This document shows, one piece after another, positions 42,567-50,562 of a stretch of DNA of 64,000 bases. The DNA lies in assembly GCA_013372975.1 (NCBI GenBank), contig JABXIS010000008.1, positions 18,666 to 82,665 on the forward strand, read 5' to 3'. The DNA is from Alphaproteobacteria bacterium (GTDB taxonomy: Bacteria; Pseudomonadota; Alphaproteobacteria; Sphingomonadales; Kordiimonadaceae). Positions within the stretch are counted from its first letter, which is position 1. Each line of letters opens with the position of its first letter. The position numbers and the translations under genes were made by a program. A model generated the notes under the pieces. The model saw only the letters and a program-made list of their open reading frames with translations. It made no database searches and had not been told where the DNA came from.

Positions 42567-43784
42567 ATGACCATCGGCGTAGGCGGCTCTAGCGTAGCGG
42601 CGGAACTTGAAAAATTGAGCGACATGACAGCGGGCGTAGTGCCCATTGGCATGGACGAGATCAAAGGCCGCCTCGACAAGGCCGTTCAGTTGATGGCTGA
42701 TGCGGGCATGAAAGCCGTCTATCTGAACGCTGGCACCAACCTCTATTATTTCACTGGCACTCGCTGGTACGCGTCCGAGCGCATGGTTGGTGCTATCCTG
42801 ACAGCAGGGGGCGAACTGCATTATATCTGCCCGGCCTTCGAGATTGGCACAGTGAAGGATTTCATGGGTGTTGAAGGCACCATTCACGGCTGGGAAGAGC
42901 ATGAAAGCCCCTACGAATTGTTTGGTGTGTTGCTCAAGAAACTGGGGATCGAAGGTGGCACTATTGGCATCGATGAAAGCACCAGTTTTGCCATGTCAAA
43001 CGGGGTACGGCTCGCGAACCCGCATTATGATTATGTGGATGCCAAACCTGTAACAGCCGGGTGTCGGACCCGGAAATCGGCGGCTGAAATCGCCCTGATG
43101 CAGCGCGCGATGGACATGACGCTTGAAGTTCACAAAGCCACTGCGCGCATCCTTCAAGAAGGCATGACAACGGCGGATGTGAAGGCCTTTATTCAGGAGG
43201 CGCACAAGCGTGTGGGTGCGCCGAAGGGCAGCTATTTCTGTATCGTTCTGTTTGGTGAGGCAACGGCTTTCCCGCATGGTGTCAGCTATGAACAGACACT
43301 CAAGAAGGGCGATGTGGTGCTGATCGATACAGGCTGCCAGGTGCATGATTACATCTCCGATATCACGCGCACCTATGTGTTTGGTGAGCCTAATGATCGC
43401 CAACGTGAAATCTGGAATGTGGAAAAGGCGGCGCAGGCTGCTGCTTTCAAGGTGGCACAGCTTGGCACACCATGCGGCGATGTGGATACGGCCGCGCGCT
43501 CATATGTGGAAAGCGCTGGATTCGGCCCTGACTATAAAACGCCGGGTGTGCCGCACCGTACCGGCCACGGCATCGGCCTTGATATCCATGAGTGGCCCTA
43601 TCTTGTACGCAGCGACCGCACGCCCCTTGATGTGGGCATGTGTTTCTCGAACGAGCCCATGATGGTGGTGGATGGCGAGTTTGGCATCCGCCTTGAAGAC
43701 CATTTCTATATGGCAAGCGATGGCCCGCGCTGGTTCACCCAGCCCAGCCACAGCATTGATGATCCGTTCGGATATGAAACCTAG
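42567..43784 (+). CDS. M24 family Xaa-Pro dipeptidase
   Basis: 405 aa, no signal peptide, so cytosolic. Creatinase-N domain (about 30-160) then the pita-bread catalytic domain with all metal ligands: D254 and D265 (LIDTGCQVHDYISDITRT), H334 (HRTGHGIGLDIHE), E363 (SNEPMMV) and E377 (IRLEDH). Likely hydrolyses Xaa-Pro dipeptides inside the cell, complementing the exported paralogue at 17191. Preceded by the SulP terminator and a perfect palindrome, so it begins a new, probably repressor-controlled transcript. Confidence 0.9.
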   Translation: MTIGVGGSSVAAELEKLSDMTAGVVPIGMDEIKGRLDKAVQLMADAGMKAVYLNAGTNLYYFTGTRWYASERMVGAILTAGGELHYICPAFEIGTVKDFMGVEGTIHGWEEHESPYELFGVLLKKLGIEGGTIGIDESTSFAMSNGVRLANPHYDYVDAKPVTAGCRTRKSAAEIALMQRAMDMTLEVHKATARILQEGMTTADVKAFIQEAHKRVGAPKGSYFCIVLFGEATAFPHGVSYEQTLKKGDVVLIDTGCQVHDYISDITRTYVFGEPNDRQREIWNVEKAAQAAAFKVAQLGTPCGDVDTAARSYVESAGFGPDYKTPGVPHRTGHGIGLDIHEWPYLVRSDRTPLDVGMCFSNEPMMVVDGEFGIRLEDHFYMASDGPRWFTQPSHSIDDPFGYET

Positions 43785-43850
43785 GTGAGCTTAGGTTTAC
43801 TTGCCTCCTTCCCGACCTCGTGTTGGAATATTTGGCAACGGGAGGACGCA

Positions 43851-44432
43851 ATGATGAAATTTCTAGCAAGATCGATATCCATCGTTCTTTTTGCACTGCC
43901 TTTGCTGGCGGTTCAGGCCAACGCACAGGACCAAGCGATCCTGTATCAACCTGATCCGGACAGTCCAATTGGGGAACGCAATCCCAAGGCGCCGCCTGAA
44001 ACGGCACAGTTTGATTTTGTGATTGGCGATTGGGACATTGACATCACATATACACCCGCAGGCGGTAAGCCATTTTCCTATAAGGCAAAATGGCACAATC
44101 ACTGGGTTGTTGACGGGCATGTTGTGATGCAGGAATGGCGTGGGCCCTACTCCACAGGTGCAGAGTTCCGATTCTTTGATCCGCAAAAGAAACGCTGGAT
44201 CGGTCAAAATGTGTACACCGGTGCCAAATGGCAGGAGACAAGCGCTGAGTTTGTAGACGGGAAGATGTATATCTACAGTTCACAGTCAGATGCTGATGGA
44301 GATTTTCTGGCCCGCGAAACCTATTATGAAATTGGACCTGACAGTTTCAAGCTGAAGGCGGAAGTTTCGCGCGACAATGGCAAGAGCTGGCAGGCTGGAA
44401 AATACACTTTGGTGGCGACACGGAGCCTCTGA
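43851..44432 (+). CDS. Secreted lipocalin-like (DUF1579-type) protein
   Basis: 193 aa: signal peptide (1-24, cleavage after ANA), then a single beta-rich domain. The start of the mature part, PETAQFDFVIGDWDIDITY, and the later WHNHWVVDGHVVMQEW and GYRFFDP-like strands (EFRFFDPQKKRWIG) recall DUF1579/DUF1794-like calycins, which bind small ligands. No catalytic motif; function unknown. GGGAGGA precedes the ATG. It lies 66 bases after the M24 gene and may share its transcript; it runs convergent with the fusion gene at 44434. Confidence 0.75.
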   Translation: MMKFLARSISIVLFALPLLAVQANAQDQAILYQPDPDSPIGERNPKAPPETAQFDFVIGDWDIDITYTPAGGKPFSYKAKWHNHWVVDGHVVMQEWRGPYSTGAEFRFFDPQKKRWIGQNVYTGAKWQETSAEFVDGKMYIYSSQSDADGDFLARETYYEIGPDSFKLKAEVSRDNGKSWQAGKYTLVATRSL

Positions 44433-44433
44433 T

Positions 44434-45435
44434 CTATCGCGTGCCTTGCGCGGTTTCTATATGGATGCAATCGGTGTCGGGCATGAACCCCGACACTGCC
44501 GCCTGCCACACCGCTTCAGAATAATCTGCTCCTGTGGGCTTCACGGCCATTGTTTGCTGCGGCAGGCAAAACTCCATCAGAAACTCGGCTTGTCCGGCAG
44601 CTTCCAGCAGTTGGCCAGTCAGCACATCGATTTTGGGCCTGATCTCATCAGCCAACGAGGGCACTTCTGTGAAGGCCGGTTGGTTGTGTGCGGTCCATGC
44701 GTCAAAAAGCTCCTGCTGCAATAGTTTGGACGCGGCCATCTGCATTGAAACCGCCTTGCGCGCGAACGCCGGGTCAAGGTCCATCTTAGTAGCCCTTCGA
44801 ACGGTAGCGTCGATGATTTTTGCCTCCCGCTGGGGCGCTTCAATCGGCAGCTTGTTGTTCCACTTATAGCGGGCGACATCGGCCATCACCGCAAGACGGT
44901 TCGCGATGGCGTGGCGTAGGGCTGCAACCTTCAGGTTGTGATCTTGCTTTGGTTTGCTGAAGCTGACGGACAGGGATTTGCTGTCTGCAAGGCTTACCTT
45001 GATCACCTGATCGTAAACATCTTCCCCGGCATATTTGAGCGTGGAATTCGCCAGCAGATTGGCAAGGTGGGGTGTTGTGTTGCTGTGCCCCACAACGAGG
45101 AATGTACCGTCTTTCGCTTTCAACTCTGCCGCAAACTCTTCAAGCGCACGCGGGTCATAAATCGAAACTGGCAGTCCCGCCATTTTTGCGGTGGGTGCTG
45201 CGGTTTGCCGTGTGCGTTTGTAGTTGGTGGAGAAAACGGCGGTCAGGCCTCTATCCGCCAGATAGTGCGCAATCCACTGTGCCCGCTCATGGCCCGCGGG
45301 CGTCAGATCCGGGTCCCGCGTGCCGTCGGATGCTTTTTCAGCATGGCGCACCAGATAGATGGTGGTGTCTGCCGCCACCTGTGGTGCAAGGCAAAAGAGA
45401 AGCAATGCAAAGGCAAGCTGGTGGATTGGTTTCAT
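44434..45435 (-). CDS. Exported histidine phosphatase fused to an AroQ-gamma chorismate mutase
   Basis: 333 aa with a signal peptide (1-22), so probably periplasmic. Residues about 24-160 are a SixA/PGM-type histidine phosphatase: R30-H31-A-E33 (phospho-acceptor His), the TNYKRTRQTA arginine region and H117 in VVGHSN. Residues about 168-285 match secreted AroQ-class chorismate mutases: ANR180 LAVMADVARYK191 WNNKLPIEAPQR203, then S236-KLL-Q240, corresponding to the Arg/Lys/Arg and Ser/Gln substrate contacts of that fold. A conserved-looking acidic residue after LPIE is Ala here. A further ~40-residue tail holds two Cys. Fusion of the two enzymes is unexpected; no frameshift is seen. Confidence 0.82.
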   Translation of the reverse strand: MKPIHQLAFALLLFCLAPQVAADTTIYLVRHAEKASDGTRDPDLTPAGHERAQWIAHYLADRGLTAVFSTNYKRTRQTAAPTAKMAGLPVSIYDPRALEEFAAELKAKDGTFLVVGHSNTTPHLANLLANSTLKYAGEDVYDQVIKVSLADSKSLSVSFSKPKQDHNLKVAALRHAIANRLAVMADVARYKWNNKLPIEAPQREAKIIDATVRRATKMDLDPAFARKAVSMQMAASKLLQQELFDAWTAHNQPAFTEVPSLADEIRPKIDVLTGQLLEAAGQAEFLMEFCLPQQTMAVKPTGADYSEAVWQAAVSGFMPDTDCIHIETAQGTR

Positions 45436-45487
45436 CGCAAAATCCCCAAATCGTTTAAGGCCATTGGTGCGGATGCTGCAGGGTTTG

Positions 45488-46717
45488 TCAATGCTGTGCC
45501 GCCAGCCAGTTGGTCACGCCGTAAGCTGCCTGTTTGCCCTGTGCGAAACAGGCTGTCAGAAGATAGCCGCCTGTCGGCGCTTCCCAGTCAATCATCTCTC
45601 CGGCACAGAAAGTGCCGGGCAGGGCCTTCAGCATCAGGTTTTCATCCAGTTCCTCAAACGCAATGCCACCCGCCACACTGATGGCTTCCTCGATGGGGCG
45701 TGCGCTTTCAAGCACTATTGGCAGGGCCTTGATGCCTTGTGCCAGCTTGTGCGGATCATTGATGTCAGCTGTTGGCAGGCATTCCCGTATCAGGCCCGCC
45801 TTCACACCCCCTAGACCTGTTGTCTTCTTGAGGTGGGTTGCGAAGGATTTTTTGCCGCGCGGTTTCGCGAGCGCGTTTTCAAGCTGTTGCACCGTGCGGT
45901 CCGGCGTCAGGTCAAGCTCAAGGGTGGCTGGGCCATATTTTTCGATGTTGTCCCGGATGGCGGCGGAGTGCGCATATATGGCGCTGCCTTCCACCCCGTC
46001 GCGGGTGACCACAAAATCACCCTGAACACGATCGCCTTCGAAGGTCAGCACCGTGTTTTTCACCGCCTCACCTTCAAATCGTTCCCGGAAATGCTCGCTC
46101 CAGCCCACATTGAAGCCGCAGTTGGCCGGGCGGAACGGCACCACATGAATGCCGCGTCCGGTCAGGTGCGGCAGCCAGCTGCCATCTGACCCAAGTCGGG
46201 GCCAGCTTATGCCGCCCAGGGCAAGAATGGTGGTTTTGGCCATCACTTCGACAGGCCCTGTAGGTGTGTCGAAACGCAGGAGCCCTGCGTCTGTCCAACC
46301 TGTCCAGCGATAGCGGGTGTTAAGGATGGCTTCCCCTTCCTTAAGGCGTGCCAGCCATGCCCTGAGAAGGGGCGATGCCTTGAAGGCGGTCGGGAAAATG
46401 CGGCCCGAGCTGCCCACAAAGGTTTCTGTTCCAAGCCCCTCGGCCCAATCGCGGATTGCCCAGCTGTTGAAACCGCGCACCGCATCGCCAAGCCTGTCTT
46501 CGGATGCACCGTACCGCGCCAGGAAGGTTTGAATGGGTTCGGAATGGCTGAGGTTGAGGCCCGACTTTCCGGCCATCAGAAATTTGCGGGCAGGCGTGGG
46601 CATGGCGTCGTAGATAACAGGTTTGATGCCAGCCTTGATCAGGTCTTCGGCGGCCATCAGGCCCGCGGGGCCAGCGCCGATGATGGCAACGTCTATGCTG
46701 TCTTTCGGGGTGGCCAC
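45488..46717 (-). CDS. HI0933/BaiN-family FAD-dependent flavoprotein (TIGR03862 type)
   Basis: 409 aa. The Rossmann dinucleotide loop VAIIGAGPAGLMAAEDL opens the protein; KSGLNLSHSEP and the C-terminal GTFCAGEMIDWEAPTGGYLLTACFAQG motif (FAD contact) are typical of the HI0933 family. The substrate is unknown; related enzymes act on steroid or bile-acid-like double bonds, or are uncharacterised. The GTG start follows GGAG. It lies between the fusion gene and the polyamine operon on the same strand, without a clear functional link. Confidence 0.85.
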   Translation of the reverse strand: MATPKDSIDVAIIGAGPAGLMAAEDLIKAGIKPVIYDAMPTPARKFLMAGKSGLNLSHSEPIQTFLARYGASEDRLGDAVRGFNSWAIRDWAEGLGTETFVGSSGRIFPTAFKASPLLRAWLARLKEGEAILNTRYRWTGWTDAGLLRFDTPTGPVEVMAKTTILALGGISWPRLGSDGSWLPHLTGRGIHVVPFRPANCGFNVGWSEHFRERFEGEAVKNTVLTFEGDRVQGDFVVTRDGVEGSAIYAHSAAIRDNIEKYGPATLELDLTPDRTVQQLENALAKPRGKKSFATHLKKTTGLGGVKAGLIRECLPTADINDPHKLAQGIKALPIVLESARPIEEAISVAGGIAFEELDENLMLKALPGTFCAGEMIDWEAPTGGYLLTACFAQGKQAAYGVTNWLAAQH

Positions 46718-46824
46718 GCTGCACGTCTCCGTGATGATTGCATGCCGCGGACACTAGAACCATTGGCATTCGCAGGCAAGGAGATTACGTGGACAGATAG
46801 CCGCAGTGTTGGCGGGCAAAGTAC

Positions 46825-46848
46825 GGGTGACCCCAATCAGGATCACCC
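46825..46848 (-). terminator. Possible terminator of the polyamine operon
   Basis: GGGTGA...TCACCC with a 12-base loop lies about 20 bases past the ureohydrolase stop. It lacks a good T-run, so this is a weak call. Confidence 0.3.
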
Positions 46849-46870
46849 GAAATTTTATTGGAAAACCCTG

Positions 46871-47782
46871 CTATGCCAGCGCGTAATTCAGGATTTTGTA
46901 AGCCAGCTTTGCGGCCAGGAAGTTCGGTGCGTGGAAGCCTTCAATGGGTGCCAGCTCGTTGATGTCGGCACCCACGATGGTACCGGCTTTGGAGGCCGCC
47001 TTGATGATCTTCATGGCATCATTCCACATCACCCCGCCTGGTTCCGGCGTGCCGGTTGCAGGCATCAGCGAGCCATCGAAGCCGTCCAGATCGAACGTCA
47101 GATAGATGTTGCGGCCCTTCAGTGGCGCCACAATCTCTTCCACATTCCAGTCATCGCGGTCTTTGCCCCAATGGATGGTGATGCGGTGGCGATTCTCTTC
47201 GAGGAACGGGATTTCCTCGGCCGAGATATTGCGAATGCCGATGGATACCAGTTCCACAGTCGGGTGATCGAGCACCCGGCGCAGCGCTGCGGCATGGCTA
47301 TAATGCTCGCCCTCGTATCCGTCCCTGAGGTCAGCATGGGCATCGAAATGCAGGATGATCAGATCGTCATACTTGTCGAAGTAGGGCCGAATGGCACCCG
47401 GCGTGATCGAATGTTCGCCACCAAACACGAGTGGGAACTTACCGTCATCCAGTACCGCACGGGTATAGCTTTCGAGCGTATCCAGCGCCGCCGGAATGTC
47501 AGTGCCATCGACCGGCTTTTCCGCCATGGTTACAACGCCATAGTCGCGAAAGGCTTCCTTCCACAGATCTTCGTCGAACAGTTCAACCTGATGGCTGGCC
47601 TCCAGCATGGCGGCCGGGCCCATGGCGGTGCCGCCGCCATAGGATACAGATGCCTCAAGCCCGAACGGGATGATGACCGCCTTGGCGTCCTGATAGGTCA
47701 CCGCATCATCCACTTCCAGCCCGAGGAAAGCTTCCTCGGGCGGCAACAGGTCAAACGGTGCGTTTTTGATCGCGTCTTTCAT
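46871..47782 (-). CDS. speB: Ureohydrolase (agmatinase family)
   Basis: 303-aa dimanganese hydrolase of the arginase/agmatinase superfamily. Metal ligands are seen in GGEHS, DAHADLR and DLDGFDG. Agmatinase converts agmatine to putrescine and urea; in this operon it could equally remove guanidino groups from a bis-guanidino polyamine made by the upstream deoxyhypusine-synthase-like enzyme. The ATG at 47782 gives the canonical N-terminus; the frame opens at 47875. It starts four bases after the upstream stop, so the genes are co-translated. Confidence 0.88.
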   Translation of the reverse strand: MKDAIKNAPFDLLPPEEAFLGLEVDDAVTYQDAKAVIIPFGLEASVSYGGGTAMGPAAMLEASHQVELFDEDLWKEAFRDYGVVTMAEKPVDGTDIPAALDTLESYTRAVLDDGKFPLVFGGEHSITPGAIRPYFDKYDDLIILHFDAHADLRDGYEGEHYSHAAALRRVLDHPTVELVSIGIRNISAEEIPFLEENRHRITIHWGKDRDDWNVEEIVAPLKGRNIYLTFDLDGFDGSLMPATGTPEPGGVMWNDAMKIIKAASKAGTIVGADINELAPIEGFHAPNFLAAKLAYKILNYALA

Positions 47783-47786
47783 CAGA

Positions 47787-48839
47787 TTATTTCTGGAAGA
47801 GTTTCGCGAATTCGCGGCGTGGGCGACCTTTCCATGCACCACGGTGGTAGGCGTCAGACGCCAGAAGCGGAACAACGGAAGAAGCCTCAGCGAACACCAT
47901 TTGTTCCCAAACAGTATCTACTTTACCCCAGCTTGATGCTTCTTTGAGCGTTGAGGAAGAACAAGCGCCGTCGCGAACGTCAGCCACAGTGATCTGCACG
48001 GCATATTTGTGCATGTCCACTTCCTTGCCGAGGATTTCAGCGCAAACAACAGTGTCCTGCACGAAGTTCTTCGGCACGCCACCACCGATCATCAGAAGGC
48101 CGGTCTGGCCCGCAGCGATCTTGATGTCTGTCAGTTCGCGGAAGTCTGCTACGCTGTCGATGGACATATAGTTGCCCGGGTTTTCAACCTGGTGTTTCAC
48201 AAGGCCGAAACCAGCGGAACAATCAGAGAAAGCAGGCACGAAGATCGGCACATTGTGATCGTAACAAGTTTCGATCAGGGAGCCTTTCTTGACAGAATTT
48301 TTCTTGAGCCATTTGCCCATTTCCCAGATGAATTCGCGGGAAGAATAAGGGCGGCGCTCAAGGCCGTCTGCGATTTCCTGGATCGTGTGGTCACAGGCCT
48401 GCAGTTCTTCTTCGTCGATGTAGGTGTCGTAGATGCGGTCGATATAGAGATCGCGCAGCTTGCCATCATCCATGAACTGGTCGCCCTGATAGTGGCTGTA
48501 ACCAAGGGCTTCGAAGAAATCCATGTCAACGATGGATGCGCCAGTGGAGACGATTGCGTCAACCATGCCGGCTTCCACCAGATCACGATACACATGCATG
48601 CAGCCGCCAGCAGATGTGGAACCCGCGAGCGTCAGGATCACGCTGCAATCCTTGTCTTCAACAGCCATGTTGAAGATTTTGGTCGCACGGGCCAGATCGC
48701 GGGACGTGAAAGCCATCTTGTCCATGGCGTCGATGATCGGGCGCGCATCGAAGCTTTTGATGTCGATATGCTCAACCTTCTTTGACAGAAGTTCGGCTTT
48801 TTCGGCAGAAATGAGTGGTGAAGTGATTTGTTCGTTCAT
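47787..48839 (-). CDS. Deoxyhypusine-synthase-like enzyme (bacterial polyamine synthase)
   Basis: 350 aa, NAD-dependent DHS fold. The active-site lysine K306 (SSWGK, the residue forming the aminobutyl imine in DHS) is present, as are the NAD-binding LTLAGSTSAGG and VDAIVSTGAS stretches. Bacteria lack the eIF5A target, so such homologues make polyamines: homospermidine from putrescine, or 1,9-bis(guanidino)-5-azanonane from agmatine. Its place between a decarboxylase and a ureohydrolase supports either route. Confidence 0.9.
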   Translation of the reverse strand: MNEQITSPLISAEKAELLSKKVEHIDIKSFDARPIIDAMDKMAFTSRDLARATKIFNMAVEDKDCSVILTLAGSTSAGGCMHVYRDLVEAGMVDAIVSTGASIVDMDFFEALGYSHYQGDQFMDDGKLRDLYIDRIYDTYIDEEELQACDHTIQEIADGLERRPYSSREFIWEMGKWLKKNSVKKGSLIETCYDHNVPIFVPAFSDCSAGFGLVKHQVENPGNYMSIDSVADFRELTDIKIAAGQTGLLMIGGGVPKNFVQDTVVCAEILGKEVDMHKYAVQITVADVRDGACSSSTLKEASSWGKVDTVWEQMVFAEASSVVPLLASDAYHRGAWKGRPRREFAKLFQK

Positions 48840-48874
48840 TGTTCAGTCCAATTCAGTCTTTAGGGTTCTGCCGA

Positions 48875-50122
48875 TCAGGCAATCAGTGTTGGCGCGGCAA
48901 TGTCATGCTGCACCGGAAATGGGTGTGAAATCTGTGTTTCACGTGAAATGGCAACCATCGTTTCGGAATAGAAACCATTGAATCTCGCTTGCATTGTGTG
49001 GCCGTAGGAGCCCAGGTTTTCAAAAACAACCCAGTCGCCTTCGCGCACGTCCGCGGGCAGTGGGAACGGGCCTTCCATCTTGTCGCAGCTGTCGCATGTT
49101 GGGCCAAAACAGCGGTAGAAGGTTAGTTCCATGGATGCATCCCGGCCATCTTCTGTCATCAGCGACAGCGGGAAAGGCCATTCGGGCACACCGGCGTCAA
49201 ACAATGCGCCATAGGTACCGTCGTTCAGATAGAGGTCAGTGCCTTTGCGGAGCTCTATGCGGGCCGCAACAGCGCCGCTTTCTGCCACAAGCGCACGACC
49301 GGGCTCACACAGGGTTTCAAGGTCCTGCATGCCGTGAAGATCAAGCGCGCCGTGGATCGCGGCAAAATAATTCTCAAGCGCTGGTGGCTCCATGCCCGGA
49401 TAGGCAACAGGGAAGCCGCCGCCCACGTCAATCACATCCAGCTTGATATCGGCATGACCAACAACAGCTGCTGCCTGAAGGATTGCTTCAGAGAAAGCGC
49501 CGGGACGCATGCACTGGCTGCCAACATGGAAGCTGATGCCAAGACGGCGGGCGACCTGACGGGCGCGCACCAGCAGCATAGGCGCCATATCAAGAGGTGC
49601 ACCAAATTTGCCGGAAAGCTCGTAGGCCGCGCCTTTGGCGGATACGCCAAGACGCAGGAACAATTCCAGATCTTCCGCGAAGCCGGTTTCCTCAAGGATC
49701 TTGTTCAGCTCGTCCATATGATCGAACGCGAAGGCGCGCACGCCGAGGCTGTAAGCGCGGCGAATGGCTTCGCGGCTTTTCACCGGGTGCATGAAATAGA
49801 GCTTGGCGTCAGGCAGGGTGCCTGCCACCAGTTCCACTTCGCGGATGGAGGCCACGTCAAAATCACGTACGCCGGATACCCACAGGGTTTTGAGCACCTC
49901 TGCGTGCGGGTTTGCCTTCACCGCATACATGGAACGACCGCGAAAACCGGTCAGGAACTCGGTAGCCTTTTCCTGAAGCTTTTCAGGGAAAAACAGATGA
50001 ACGCTGTCGTTGGACGCTTCGGCTTCGATGGCGTCACGAACAGTGGTGTAGCAATTGAGTGTCCCATACTGGCCTGCGAATTCCATTGGCGCTGCTGGGC
50101 GAATAACTTCCAATACCTGCAT
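48875..50122 (-). CDS. Fold-III basic amino acid (ornithine/arginine) decarboxylase
   Basis: 415-aa PLP enzyme with an alanine-racemase-type barrel. K69 in YAVKANPH forms the Schiff base; HVGSQC, GGGFPVAYPG and CEPGRALVAESG are the PLP phosphate and substrate regions; C343 in GPTCDSCD is the catalytic cysteine contributed across the dimer. The closest functional class is ornithine decarboxylase, making putrescine; arginine-specific versions of this fold exist, so agmatine is possible. AAGGAT lies upstream of the ATG. First gene of the polyamine operon, behind a long structured leader. Confidence 0.9.
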   Translation of the reverse strand: MQVLEVIRPAAPMEFAGQYGTLNCYTTVRDAIEAEASNDSVHLFFPEKLQEKATEFLTGFRGRSMYAVKANPHAEVLKTLWVSGVRDFDVASIREVELVAGTLPDAKLYFMHPVKSREAIRRAYSLGVRAFAFDHMDELNKILEETGFAEDLELFLRLGVSAKGAAYELSGKFGAPLDMAPMLLVRARQVARRLGISFHVGSQCMRPGAFSEAILQAAAVVGHADIKLDVIDVGGGFPVAYPGMEPPALENYFAAIHGALDLHGMQDLETLCEPGRALVAESGAVAARIELRKGTDLYLNDGTYGALFDAGVPEWPFPLSLMTEDGRDASMELTFYRCFGPTCDSCDKMEGPFPLPADVREGDWVVFENLGSYGHTMQARFNGFYSETMVAISRETQISHPFPVQHDIAAPTLIA

Positions 50123-50562
50123 TGGCTCGGATCCTTAAAAGAAAAGGAAAAGCACGAAACCCCGAAGAAACAACAGTCGGGGTGGGGGCAGGGCCGCCAG
50201 CAAAAGCCGGCGTTTGGCGCATCAGTTAGCGATGCGCGGGTGTATGGAAAAGTTTCAGTACAACTGAGAAATAGTCGTACATGTCCGCCGACAGAAATTG
50301 CCGGATGGCTTCGAATTCATGGGATGCAGACAGTTGCTGCAGTGCCTCTTTACGAGTGGTACGGATCATTCCGGCAAACCCCTTAATCAACTATGACCGG
50401 TAAGTGGCCGGCCCCAATCAACAAAGGACGATTTGCGTCGTTACCCGTACATGGCTGCCGGAAGCCTGATGGCTTGTTGCCCGGGAGTCGTGGCACGTGC
50501 GCTTTTTACGTCTGGACGCGCATATGACGGCTTTTTGAGGTGGGTGCAAGAAAAAAATAATT
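50123..50562 (-). promoter_or_regulatory. Structured leader and promoter region of the polyamine operon
   Basis: This 440-base gap holds a 47-codon ORF (50226-50369) and, in order on the minus strand, three stems: GCGCATC/GATGCGC across the ORF stop (50237-50217), GCCGGC/GCTGGC with a four-base loop (50211-50196), and CCCCGA/TCGGGG followed by TTTC-GTGC-TTTT (50182-50160), which resembles a weak intrinsic terminator. The layout fits attenuation by a translated leader. Alphaproteobacteria are known to have a 'speF' RNA motif before ornithine decarboxylase; whether this is it needs a covariance search. The distal part (50420-50562) should hold the promoter. Confidence 0.5.
50226..50369 (-). CDS. 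47-aa leader ORF upstream of the decarboxylase
   Basis: ATG at 50369 to TAA at 50226. The protein has a basic start (MIRTTRKEALQQL) and an amphipathic or aromatic end (DMYDYFSVVLKLFHTPAHR), with coding-like codon use. Ribosome site is modest (AAGGGG some distance upstream). The stop codon lies in the loop region of a perfect 7-bp hairpin. Either a regulatory leader peptide or a small real protein; no family recognised. Confidence 0.45.
   Translation of the reverse strand: MIRTTRKEALQQLSASHEFEAIRQFLSADMYDYFSVVLKLFHTPAHR

Noticed and set aside
46529..47947. A 472-codon plus-strand frame across the flavoprotein/ureohydrolase boundary
   Set aside because: It covers the intergenic gap but has no domain and opposes two convincing genes.
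49334..50386. Plus-strand frame of 350 codons opposite the decarboxylase and its leader
   Set aside because: Shadow of the decarboxylase; the part over the leader has no ribosome site or motif.
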